A stretch of 12,857 nt of DNA from Candidatus Kuenenia stuttgartensis (lineage in GTDB: Bacteria; Bacteroidota; Bacteroidia; Flavobacteriales_D; Crocinitomicaceae), in the NCBI GenBank assembly GCA_943326025.2, contig CALPRR020000056.1, positions 1-12,857 on the forward strand, written 5' to 3'. Numbering within the stretch: position 1 is the first letter of the stretch; every line of letters starts with the position of its first letter. Position numbers and translations under genes: made by a program. Positions 1 to 6,852 of the stretch are shown piece by piece. Below the pieces are notes generated by a model. That model was not told the origin of the DNA. It saw nothing but the letters and a program-made list of their open reading frames with translations, and did not search any database.

Positions 1-695
1 AACAATTCAATTTAAAAGTAATTGCTGAAAACATAACCGTTGTAGAACGTTTCTTTGGATATGCGAATGCAATTGATATGTATTTCCGAATTGCTAAAGG
101 GAAAATTGATTTAAATAGATTGCGTGAAATGGAGGAAAAGAATGGTATTTTAATCTATGATAAGAAAGTACCTGCTTTTTCTCAAAAAGAGTTGACTGAA
201 AAAGATCCGAATGCAAAAATATTTGAGAAAAATGATACAATTATCATTGGAGATAATTACAAAAATATTCATTATCATATTTCGCGTTGTTGTAATCCGC
301 TTCCTGGTGATGAGGTTTTTGGATTTCAAACAAACAATGAAGCAATTAAAATACATAGAAATACATGTCCAAATGCGATCCATTTAATGTCTAAAAACGC
401 TGCAAGATGCGTGAAGGCAAAATGGAGAAAAGAAGACTTGACAGAACGTATTGCGGCAATTAAATTATATGGAATTGATAGTGTTGGTTTAGTAAATAAA
501 TTAACAGAAATCATTTCTAATCAGCACAATGTAGACATGAGATTTATTTCTTTTGAAACGAATGATGGAGTCTTTGAAGGTCGTATCAAAGTGCTAGTTT
601 ATGATACTGAACATTTAGAGCAATTAATGGGTAAATTCGAGCAAGTTGAAGGTGTTCAGCGTGTTGAACGTTGGGATATGAAAGATGCTGAGTAA
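1..695 (+). CDS. relA/spoT: RelA/SpoT-family (p)ppGpp synthetase/hydrolase, C-terminal part (5' end outside window)
   Basis: This is the C-terminal regulatory end of a long RSH enzyme that makes and/or degrades the alarmone (p)ppGpp. The frame is open from base 3, giving 230 residues before the TAA at 693-695. The methionine at 78 is internal: the codons before it encode continuous protein (AENITVVERFFGYANAID) and no start is needed there. Visible parts are an alpha-helical linker (fragment residues about 1-85), the zinc-finger/RIS-type domain with the family signature HYHISRCCNPLPGDEV and IHRNTCPNA (Cys96, Cys97, His118, Cys122), and an ACT domain from about residue 149 to 224 (from RIAAIKLYGIDSVGLVNKL onward). 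Hydrolase, synthetase and TGS domains would lie upstream of the window, so I cannot say whether it is a monofunctional RelA or a bifunctional Rel/SpoT. The MBOAT gene starts 10 bp downstream and may be co-transcribed. Confidence 0.93.
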   Translation, partial: QFNLKVIAENITVVERFFGYANAIDMYFRIAKGKIDLNRLREMEEKNGILIYDKKVPAFSQKELTEKDPNAKIFEKNDTIIIGDNYKNIHYHISRCCNPLPGDEVFGFQTNNEAIKIHRNTCPNAIHLMSKNAARCVKAKWRKEDLTERIAAIKLYGIDSVGLVNKLTEIISNQHNVDMRFISFETNDGVFEGRIKVLVYDTEHLEQLMGKFEQVEGVQRVERWDMKDAE

Positions 696-705
696 TTAAA
701 ATTAA

Positions 706-2145
706 ATGTTTTTTAACTCGTTAAGTTTCGCTTTTTTTTTACCAATTGTATTTTTACTTTATTGGTTTGTTTGTTTTAAGAAAAGCTCTTATCAAAATTT
801 ACTGTTATTAATAGCGAGTTATTATTTCTATTCTTTTTGGGATTATAGATTTTTATTTCTGTTATTATTTTCTACATTACTAGATTATTTTTCAGGAATA
901 AAAATTGGTCTTTCTACAAATCAAAAAAATAAAAAGTTTTGGTTAATACTTAGTATTGGAATTAATTTAGGTTTTTTAGGAGTATTTAAATACTACAATT
1001 TTTTTGCAATATCATTTCAAGAATTACTTAAACAGGTTGGTTTTGAAGTTGATATTTTGACTTTGAATGTAATACTTCCGGTAGGTATTTCATTTTACAC
1101 ATTTCACGGGTTATCCTATGTAATAGATATTTATTACGATCGAATTAAACCAGAAACTAAAATAGTTGATTATTCTCTTTTCGTTAGTTATTTTCCTCTA
1201 TTGGTTGCTGGTCCAATTGAGCGCGCAACACATTTACTTCCGCAATTAAAAGTTACAAGGAAATTTAATTATGAAGTTGCAGTAAGTGGATTAAAGCAAA
1301 TTCTTTGGGGTTTATTTAAGAAAGTCGTAATTGCTGATCAATGTGCAGTTTATGCTGATAATATTTTCAATAATTCAATTGATTATTCTGGAAGTTCATT
1401 GCTATTAGGAGGTATTTTCTTTGCTTTTCAAATTTATGGAGATTTTTCAGGTTATTCAGATATCGCCTTGGGAACTTCAAAATTATTTGGAATAGATTTA
1501 TTGAAGAATTTTTCATATCCTTATTTTTCAAGAAACATAGCAGAGTTTTGGAGGAGATGGCATATTTCATTATCTTCTTGGTTTAGAGATTATTTATACA
1601 TTCCATTAGGTGGAAGTAAGGTTAAGACTTGGAAGAAAATAAGAAATGTATTGATTATATTTTTAGTAAGTGGCTTTTGGCATGGAGCTAATTGGACTTT
1701 TATCTTTTGGGGATTATTAAATGCATTGTTTATTTTGCCTTCAATTTTAATGAAAACGAATAGAGTTTTTACGAATGTCGTTGCTGAAGGAAGATCTTTT
1801 CCTTCGTTCAGAGAACTTTTCAGTATGATTCTAACATTTTTATTATCAGTAATTGCCTGGATTTTCTTTCGATCTGAAAACATTGCAGATGCTTTTGATT
1901 ATTTAAATAGAATGATTTTTACAGCTGATTTATTTAAATCTTCACCAGTTGCACTAAATGATATAATGCCTTATCTAACATTATTTATTCTAATTGAATG
2001 GATGGGTAGAGAGCGTAACTTTGCTTTAGAAAAATTTGGAATTATTTTGCCTAGAATAGTTCGTTGGTGCTTTTATATATTTCTAGTTTATAAAATATAT
2101 TACTTCTCGGGAGAAGAACAGGAATTTATTTACTTTCAATTTTAG
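706..2145 (+). CDS. MBOAT-family membrane O-acyltransferase (AlgI/DltB type)
   Basis: This 479-residue polytopic inner-membrane protein belongs to the membrane-bound O-acyltransferase family, whose bacterial members (AlgI, DltB, PatA) pass acyl groups across the membrane for transfer to extracytoplasmic polymers. Family motifs are clear: PVGISFYTFHGLSYVID (residues about 125-141), AGPIERA (168-174), GDFSGYSDIALG (245-256), the WRRWHISLSSWFRDYLYIPLGG block (282-303), and SGFWHGANWTFIFWG (322-336) containing the expected catalytic His326. Length matches the AlgI group. The start is ATG at 706, 10 bp after the upstream stop. The next gene begins one base after its stop, so translational coupling to the SGNH-like partner is likely. 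The acyl acceptor cannot be read from the sequence; no alginate, teichoic acid or polysaccharide genes are adjacent. A run of nine T (732-740) falls in codons 9-12, next to the start. Confidence 0.93.
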   Translation: MFFNSLSFAFFLPIVFLLYWFVCFKKSSYQNLLLLIASYYFYSFWDYRFLFLLLFSTLLDYFSGIKIGLSTNQKNKKFWLILSIGINLGFLGVFKYYNFFAISFQELLKQVGFEVDILTLNVILPVGISFYTFHGLSYVIDIYYDRIKPETKIVDYSLFVSYFPLLVAGPIERATHLLPQLKVTRKFNYEVAVSGLKQILWGLFKKVVIADQCAVYADNIFNNSIDYSGSSLLLGGIFFAFQIYGDFSGYSDIALGTSKLFGIDLLKNFSYPYFSRNIAEFWRRWHISLSSWFRDYLYIPLGGSKVKTWKKIRNVLIIFLVSGFWHGANWTFIFWGLLNALFILPSILMKTNRVFTNVVAEGRSFPSFRELFSMILTFLLSVIAWIFFRSENIADAFDYLNRMIFTADLFKSSPVALNDIMPYLTLFILIEWMGRERNFALEKFGIILPRIVRWCFYIFLVYKIYYFSGEEQEFIYFQF

Positions 2146-2146
2146 T

Positions 2147-3085
2147 ATGAGAAAATTTTTAATTGAATCGTTTATTTTTTCAGTTTTAGTAATTATTACA
2201 ATTACTTTCTTTGTTATGAGAGTAAATCATAAAATAAGAGATGGTCGCTTTTTTGAATTACCAAAGCATTCTTCAATGATAGTACTAGGTAATTCGCATC
2301 CTGAATGTGCATTGAATGATGCTTATATATCTGATTTTTCAAATTGTGCCCAATCAAGTGAAGCTTATTTTTATAATCATTTGAAATTAAGAGAGCTAAT
2401 CGATGAAAATAAACAGTTAAAAACTGTTTTTATTGAGTTTTCAAATAGTCAGATTACTAAAAAAATAGATAATTATGTCTTTGGAGATGAATATTTGAAT
2501 TGGCGTTTTTGTCGATTTAATCCTATGATGAAAGCTGAAGATTATCAATTTCTACTAAAACATAATCCTTTGAAAATATTAGAAGTTCAAAATATTGCCC
2601 TCAGAGAAAATACGGAGTATCTTAAAAAAGATTTACCCTATTATATTTCTGGCAGGTCATTAGGTGGATATTTACAGTTAAATTACAAACAAGTAGATTC
2701 AAGTTTAAAAGAAAAAACGAATTTGATTAATCTTCAAAAAATAATCAATGTAGAGTCAGATAAAAATTTATTCTATTTGAGAAAATGCATTAATCTTTGC
2801 AGACAACATAATATAAATGTTTATTTAATTCGATGTCCTCAACATCCTTTATTTGAAGATTGGTCAAATGAGAAATTGTTTCAGAAAACGCGATTAGAAA
2901 AGTTTAAGGATATAGAATTTTTAGATTTTGGAAAGTTGAAATTAAAGAAAGCTGAATATGCTGATCTTTCTCATTTAAATGTTGATGGGGCAAAGCATTT
3001 TTCAGTTTTTTTTGATTCTTTAGTTAAATCAAAAGTTTTGAGTAAGCAAGGAAAGCAGTTAATTATAGATGCTTCTTGGAATTAA
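2147..3085 (+). CDS. Membrane-anchored SGNH-hydrolase-like protein, probable partner of the MBOAT acyltransferase
   Basis: The 312-residue product has one N-terminal hydrophobic segment (about residues 5-24) that would anchor it with the rest outside the cytoplasm. The soluble part carries features of the SGNH/GDSL fold: MIVLGNSHPECALN places a nucleophile candidate, Ser50, in block I (GNSH in place of GDSH), and ADLSHLNVDGA near the end gives the block V D-x-x-H pair (Asp273, His276). That is the AlgJ/AlgX/DltD style of catalytic triad, and proteins of this kind accompany MBOAT acyltransferases as the second enzyme of extracytoplasmic acylation. The start is ATG at 2147, one base after the MBOAT stop. 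Overall similarity to named families is too low for me to assign a symbol. The assignment rests on two motifs, the anchor and the tight coupling; the acceptor is unknown. Confidence 0.75.
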   Translation: MRKFLIESFIFSVLVIITITFFVMRVNHKIRDGRFFELPKHSSMIVLGNSHPECALNDAYISDFSNCAQSSEAYFYNHLKLRELIDENKQLKTVFIEFSNSQITKKIDNYVFGDEYLNWRFCRFNPMMKAEDYQFLLKHNPLKILEVQNIALRENTEYLKKDLPYYISGRSLGGYLQLNYKQVDSSLKEKTNLINLQKIINVESDKNLFYLRKCINLCRQHNINVYLIRCPQHPLFEDWSNEKLFQKTRLEKFKDIEFLDFGKLKLKKAEYADLSHLNVDGAKHFSVFFDSLVKSKVLSKQGKQLIIDASWN

Positions 3086-3115
3086 TTTATACTTATTGTG
3101 TAAGTTCTTTCCAAG
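3075..3115. terminator. Nested inverted repeat across the convergent gene junction (possible shared terminator)
   Basis: CTTGGAA (3075-3081) and TTCCAAG (3109-3115) are perfect 7-bp inverted copies. Inside them ACTTA (3091-3095) and TAAGT (3101-3105) form a second 5-bp stem with loop TTGTG. On the plus strand the structure is followed by only TTTTA, so as an intrinsic terminator it is weak. It spans the stop codons of both the SGNH-like gene and the OstA-like gene, so it lies partly within coding sequence on both sides. Confidence 0.35.
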
Positions 3116-4655
3116 TTTTAGGGCGTAATGCAGCATTCCATTTAAAATCTTGAATGAATTGTTCTTCAGTATTTAGTTGATTCATTGGGTAAAATACACC
3201 ATCTGGCTTATCAAAATAAGTTATACCTTTTACTTCTCCACTATCTAAGTATACTCGAATATCACTTGAATATATTCGATTCATTCCCATTCGCTTAATA
3301 ATAGTTGCTGTATCAGATTTTTCCGTGTTTTCAGGGAAGAAAACTGTTTTAGCATTTCCATTTACATCTGTTCTAATTAATTCATTATTTGTAAAGAATG
3401 CATGAATCATTTTCCCGCCAACTTGGTTGTAATACTTTCCAGAATCAATTTCCATTAAAACAGTTGCATGATTATATAAATTCACTTTCTCAATGATCGT
3501 ATCTTTAAAAAGTACCTCCATAGAATCACTTTTTAATTCAGAATTTTGAGACCAAATAATTGGAGAATAATATAAATGCATTTTCCCATTTTTCAAGTCA
3601 TACGCTAAACTGTCTGACATTGCTTGCATGTCGTTTTTAAAAAGCTTAACATGATGATATCCTTTCATTAGTTCAGCTTTTCCAGTTGAATCTTTTACTG
3701 TAAATAAAGTGTCAGCATGAATAAAAAGCGTGTCAATTGTAGAGCCAGTTTTGGATGAGTTTTCTAGAAACTTCAAGGCTAACGCTTTTTTTGTAAGATA
3801 AGATATGTTGGTTTTATCATTTGAATAGGCATAATTCCCTCGCAATTCCACTTTTTGAGTTGTATCAATAATGGTAACATTTCCTTTGCCAATCATGATC
3901 CCTTTTTGTGGTTGGTAGATTAAAGTATCACCCGTAATAATGTTATTTTCTTGTATGACTTTCGCTTTTTTGTAAAGTGTTCCATCTTCAGTTACAGTAT
4001 TGTACCAACCCTTTTCGCAGTATATCTTTGTTTCTTTGTTTTTGATATTAGTTGGTCCATAAAATTGAACAATCTTTTTCTGATACATGTATTTCAATGT
4101 GTCAGTTGTCATTTTTAGTTCAGGTGCTTTATAGTTTACTTTACCACTGAAAATAAAGTTTTTAGCGTCAGTATACATATATGCGATACGACTTGTCAAT
4201 ACTTCATCTGAAGTAATGCTTTCTATTTTTCCGCCATATCGATAAATTGCTAATGCTTGTTTCGCATCGTATTCAACTGTATCAGATGTTAATTTATATT
4301 CTAAATCACGAACACGAACTTTACTCCATAGTTTAGCTTTTCTAGTTTTTCCATTGTAATACAATGAATCACAGAAAAGATTAATTTCTTCTTTTGTTAC
4401 ATGTACATTTCCATATGCTTTTACCTCGTTAGATTTATCGAAATAATGGGCAGAATCACAATACATTGTATTTCCTTGATAAGTAAAATTGACACCGCCA
4501 ACTAAATAGTGAAATCCCAATTTTTCATTGTACCCCATTTTTTCAGCTCCTGGTAATAATTCAAGGACGTTGTTTTGACTGCTACCAAAATAGCTAAACA
4601 AAAAAATTGCGCCTAATGTAAGCGCAATTTTATGTATGTCAAAATGTTTTTTCAA
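3093..4655 (-). CDS. OstA/LptA-like outer-membrane biogenesis protein
   Basis: This 520-residue exported protein resembles the OstA-like family of Bacteroidota, related to the LptA/OstA fold that carries lipopolysaccharide across the periplasm. An N-terminal hydrophobic stretch (about residues 9-24, ending FGSSQ) looks like a signal peptide. The mature part consists of repeating beta-strand units typical of OstA/LptA jellyrolls, with recurrent phrases such as YCDSAHYFDKSNEVKAYGNV, FCDSLYYNGKTRKAKLWSKV and TSDTVEYDAKQALAIYRYGG: a D-S/T-x-x-Y edge followed by 'A-Y/W-G-x-V'. It is far longer than proteobacterial LptA, as is usual for the Bacteroidota version. The start is a TTG at 4655-4653, 2 bp after the purA stop; no ATG precedes the signal peptide in this frame. 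It is the last gene of the fur-STAS-purA operon. Role in LPS transport is inferred from the fold family only. Confidence 0.82.
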   Translation of the reverse strand: MKKHFDIHKIALTLGAIFLFSYFGSSQNNVLELLPGAEKMGYNEKLGFHYLVGGVNFTYQGNTMYCDSAHYFDKSNEVKAYGNVHVTKEEINLFCDSLYYNGKTRKAKLWSKVRVRDLEYKLTSDTVEYDAKQALAIYRYGGKIESITSDEVLTSRIAYMYTDAKNFIFSGKVNYKAPELKMTTDTLKYMYQKKIVQFYGPTNIKNKETKIYCEKGWYNTVTEDGTLYKKAKVIQENNIITGDTLIYQPQKGIMIGKGNVTIIDTTQKVELRGNYAYSNDKTNISYLTKKALALKFLENSSKTGSTIDTLFIHADTLFTVKDSTGKAELMKGYHHVKLFKNDMQAMSDSLAYDLKNGKMHLYYSPIIWSQNSELKSDSMEVLFKDTIIEKVNLYNHATVLMEIDSGKYYNQVGGKMIHAFFTNNELIRTDVNGNAKTVFFPENTEKSDTATIIKRMGMNRIYSSDIRVYLDSGEVKGITYFDKPDGVFYPMNQLNTEEQFIQDFKWNAALRPKTWKELTQ

Positions 4656-4657
4656 AC

Positions 4658-5932
4658 TTATATTTTTGTTTCTAATGTTTGTGTTCTATCTGGACCAACA
4701 GATACAATTGTAATAGGAACTTCCAAAATTCGTTCCAAATATGTAACGTAATCTTTTAATTCTTTTGGAGCATCGTTGTAAGATGTTAATTTAGTTAAAT
4801 CTGTATTCCAAGCTTTCACCTCTTCTAAAACAGGAGTAACTTCAACATCGTTTACATCATAAGGGAAATAATCCATTTTCTCTCCATTGATAATATAGTG
4901 CGTACAAACGTTAATTGTTTCAAAACAATCTAAAACGTCTGATTTCATCATGTTCAATTCAGTTACACCATTAATCATGATTGCGTATTTCAATGCAGGA
5001 ATATCAATCCAACCACATCTTCTTGCACGACCTGTAGTAGCTCCAAATTCAAATCCTTGTTTACGGATTAATTCACCAACTTCGTTATCTAATTCAGTAG
5101 GGAATGGTCCACTTCCAACTCTTGTACAATATGCTTTGAAGATACCTATTACATTTCCAATTTTAGAAGGAGCAATACCTAAACCTGTACACGTTCCAGC
5201 TGTAACAGTATTTGATGAAGTAACAAAAGGATATGTTCCGAAATCGATATCTAACATTGTTCCTTGCGCACCTTCAGCTAAGATTCTTTTACCTGCTTTT
5301 AAAGCATCATTTAAATAATGTTCGCTATCAACAGCATGTAAAGTTTTTAAAGTCTCGATACCTTCCATGAAAGGACCTTCTAATTCAGCTAAATTATATT
5401 CAAAACCTTCGAAGTGATTTAAAATATCAATGTGCTTATCAACTAAAGCCTTATATTTTTCATTGAAATTAGGAGAGAAAATATCACCAACTCTTAAACC
5501 ATTACGACCTGTTTTATCCATGTAAGTAGGACCGATTCCTTTTAAAGTAGAACCGATTTTGTTTTTCCCTTTCGCAGTTTCTGATGCAGCGTCTAACAAA
5601 CGGTGTGTTGGTAAGATTAAGTGTGCTTTTTTAGAAATTACTAATCTATTTTTGTAGTCAATATTGAAAGGAATTAATTTTTCCAATTCTTTTTGAAACA
5701 AAACAGGGTCTATAACAACACCATTTCCAATTAGGTTTTTTACACCTTCTCTAAAAATTCCAGAAGGAATAGTATTTAATACATGTTTAATTCCTTCGAA
5801 TTCTAAAGTGTGCCCAGCATTTGGTCCACCTTGGAAACGAGCAATAATATCATATTTAGGTGTTAATACATCGACGATTTTACCCTTTCCTTCGTCTCCC
5901 CATTGTAATCCTAATAATACGTCTACTTTCAT
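4658..5932 (-). CDS. purA: Adenylosuccinate synthetase
   Basis: PurA catalyses the GTP-dependent joining of IMP and aspartate to adenylosuccinate, the first committed step from IMP to AMP, in the cytoplasm. The 424-residue length is normal for the family. Signature segments are all present: WGDEGKGK (residues 11-18, with catalytic Asp13), GGPNAGHT (catalytic His41), STLKGIGPTYMDKTGRNGLR for IMP binding, AEGAQGTMLDIDFGTYPFV, the TRVGSGPFPTE loop, GATTGRARRCGW, and the C-terminal VSVGPDRTQTL guanine-binding stretch. The start is ATG at 5932, 4 bp after the STAS gene; 2 bp separate it from the OstA-like gene downstream. Transcription therefore most likely comes from the fur promoter. PurA is a known (p)ppGpp-inhibited enzyme in other bacteria, and a (p)ppGpp enzyme gene lies a few kilobases away. 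Confidence 0.98.
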   Translation of the reverse strand: MKVDVLLGLQWGDEGKGKIVDVLTPKYDIIARFQGGPNAGHTLEFEGIKHVLNTIPSGIFREGVKNLIGNGVVIDPVLFQKELEKLIPFNIDYKNRLVISKKAHLILPTHRLLDAASETAKGKNKIGSTLKGIGPTYMDKTGRNGLRVGDIFSPNFNEKYKALVDKHIDILNHFEGFEYNLAELEGPFMEGIETLKTLHAVDSEHYLNDALKAGKRILAEGAQGTMLDIDFGTYPFVTSSNTVTAGTCTGLGIAPSKIGNVIGIFKAYCTRVGSGPFPTELDNEVGELIRKQGFEFGATTGRARRCGWIDIPALKYAIMINGVTELNMMKSDVLDCFETINVCTHYIINGEKMDYFPYDVNDVEVTPVLEEVKAWNTDLTKLTSYNDAPKELKDYVTYLERILEVPITIVSVGPDRTQTLETKI

Positions 5933-5936
5933 CTTT

Positions 5937-6284
5937 TTACTTCTTAAAATGATTTACAGCCTCTTCTTCAGAGATATAAATCGTATAAATTTCGTTTAAC
6001 TTTGTTATTTTGAATAGGCTCTCAATATTTCCAGAAACATTACAAATTATTAAATCACCATTATGGATTCTTGTTTTTGTAAGCGTTTTCATGAAAAAGT
6101 TTATTCCTGTTGAATTGATATGTGATAATTTGGCACAATTGAATATCAGTTTTGAATTTTTTTCTTCAATGTGCTTATTAATTTTTTGGATGGCATCTAA
6201 AATGTTTTCATCCGAAAGTATTTTACCAGAAATACTCATAATCGAAACATCATTTTGCTCTTTAATTTCAAAAGTAAAACTCAT
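5937..6284 (-). CDS. Single-domain STAS protein (anti-sigma factor antagonist-like)
   Basis: The 115-residue protein is a stand-alone STAS domain, the fold of SpoIIAA/RsbV-type anti-anti-sigma factors. The order of elements fits: strand FEIKEQNDVSIMSISGKI, helix DENILDAIQKINKHI, strand KLIFNC, then the loop and helix LSHINSTGINFFMKTL where Ser58 of N-S-T-G sits at the position phosphorylated in SpoIIAA-like proteins, followed by GDLIICNVSGNIESLFKITKL. In such systems a serine kinase/anti-sigma factor phosphorylates this residue; no kinase or PP2C phosphatase is encoded in this window. Its ATG (6284-6282) overlaps the fur stop in an ATGA arrangement, and purA begins 4 bp downstream, so it is inside a tight operon. 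The partner, and whether it controls a sigma factor at all, cannot be told from sequence. Confidence 0.85.
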   Translation of the reverse strand: MSFTFEIKEQNDVSIMSISGKILSDENILDAIQKINKHIEEKNSKLIFNCAKLSHINSTGINFFMKTLTKTRIHNGDLIICNVSGNIESLFKITKLNEIYTIYISEEEAVNHFKK

Positions 6285-6733
6285 TTCTTTTTGTTTTTAA
6301 TACCGTAAAAGTACAATGAATGGTGATGTATTGTAATTCCAAAAACTTCTTCAATTGTTGCTTTAATTGATTGGATTCTAGGATCACAAAACTCAATTAA
6401 CTCTCCAGTATCTGTACAAACAATATGGTCATGTTGTTTAGATCCATGGGATTTCTCGAATTGAGCTATATTTTTACCAAATTGATGTTTTTGCACCAAA
6501 TTACAAGCTAAAAGTAAATCAATTGTATTGTATAGAGTTGCTCTAGAAACGCGATAGTTTTGATTTTTCATCTTAATATATAGAGATTCAATATCAAAAT
6601 GACCTTGGTAATCATATATTTCAGCAAGTATAGCAAAGCGTTCAGGAGTTTTCCTGTGACCGTTTTGCTCCAAATATGAAGCGAAAATATCTTTAACAGT
6701 TGATTGTAATTCCTGTGTAACCATTAATTCCAT
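6281..6733 (-). CDS. Fur-family metal-responsive transcriptional regulator
   Basis: This is a Fur/Zur/PerR superfamily DNA-binding repressor. The N-terminal winged helix spans about residues 12-92 (RKTPERFAILAEIY, then YRVSRATLYNTIDLLLACNLV as the recognition region). The C-terminal dimerisation and metal region contains KQHDHIVCTDTGELIEFC (His101, His103, Cys106, Cys116) and ITIHHHSLYFYG (His136-138). The usual structural-zinc CxxC pairs are absent: the first reads C-T-D-T, and the C-terminal pair is missing. Which metal or signal it senses is therefore open. Two in-frame ATGs exist, 6733 (MELMVTQ) and 6724 (MVTQELQ). The likely transcription start lies only a few bases before 6733, so the 6724 start (147 residues) may be the real one. 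It heads the operon that continues with the STAS protein, purA and the OstA-like gene. Confidence 0.92.
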   Translation of the reverse strand: MELMVTQELQSTVKDIFASYLEQNGHRKTPERFAILAEIYDYQGHFDIESLYIKMKNQNYRVSRATLYNTIDLLLACNLVQKHQFGKNIAQFEKSHGSKQHDHIVCTDTGELIEFCDPRIQSIKATIEEVFGITIHHHSLYFYGIKNKKK

Positions 6734-6744
6734 TCGTAAAGGCG

Positions 6745-6774
6745 CAAAATTAGTTATTTATTTTAGATTGCAAA
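6745..6774 (-). promoter_or_regulatory. Bacteroidota-type promoter for the fur-STAS-purA-OstA operon
   Basis: Read on the minus strand, TTTG (6774-6771), an 18-bp spacer and TAATTTTG (6752-6745) match the -33 TTTG / -7 TAnnTTTG pattern of Bacteroidota housekeeping promoters. Transcription would begin at roughly 6741-6738, immediately upstream of the fur start region. Confidence 0.6.
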
Positions 6775-6805
6775 TAGGTATTATGGATTATTTCAATTGA
6801 TTTTC

Positions 6806-6819
6806 AACAGTCTGTTAAC
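6806..6819. repeat. 14-bp direct repeat, copy 1 (candidate operator)
   Basis: AACAGTCTGTTAAC here recurs with a single mismatch at 6853-6866. This copy also contains a perfect dyad, AACAG-T-CTGTT. It lies upstream of the predicted -33 element of the fur promoter, where a regulator could bind. It does not resemble the classical Fur box. Confidence 0.4.
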
Positions 6820-6848
6820 AACTCATCTGTAAGAGGAATTTAGTTGTT
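6817..6848. repeat. 7-bp inverted repeat between the two direct-repeat copies
   Basis: AACAACT (6817-6823) and AGTTGTT (6842-6848) are exact inverted copies with an 18-nt spacer. The left arm overlaps the end of direct-repeat copy 1. It could be a dyad operator or chance in AT-rich DNA. Confidence 0.3.
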
Positions 6849-6852
6849 GTAA

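Noticed and set aside
1590..1883. Minus-strand open frame of 97 codons inside the MBOAT gene
   Set aside because: It is antisense to the conserved catalytic MBOAT block and has no support as a protein.
4950..5318. Open frame of 122 codons on the plus strand inside purA
   Set aside because: It is antisense to strongly conserved PurA motifs, has no recognisable protein features and no promoter; it is a shadow of purA codons.
6010..6300. Open frame of 96 codons on the plus strand over the STAS gene
   Set aside because: It lies opposite a clear STAS domain, and its composition reflects the antisense of A-rich codons.
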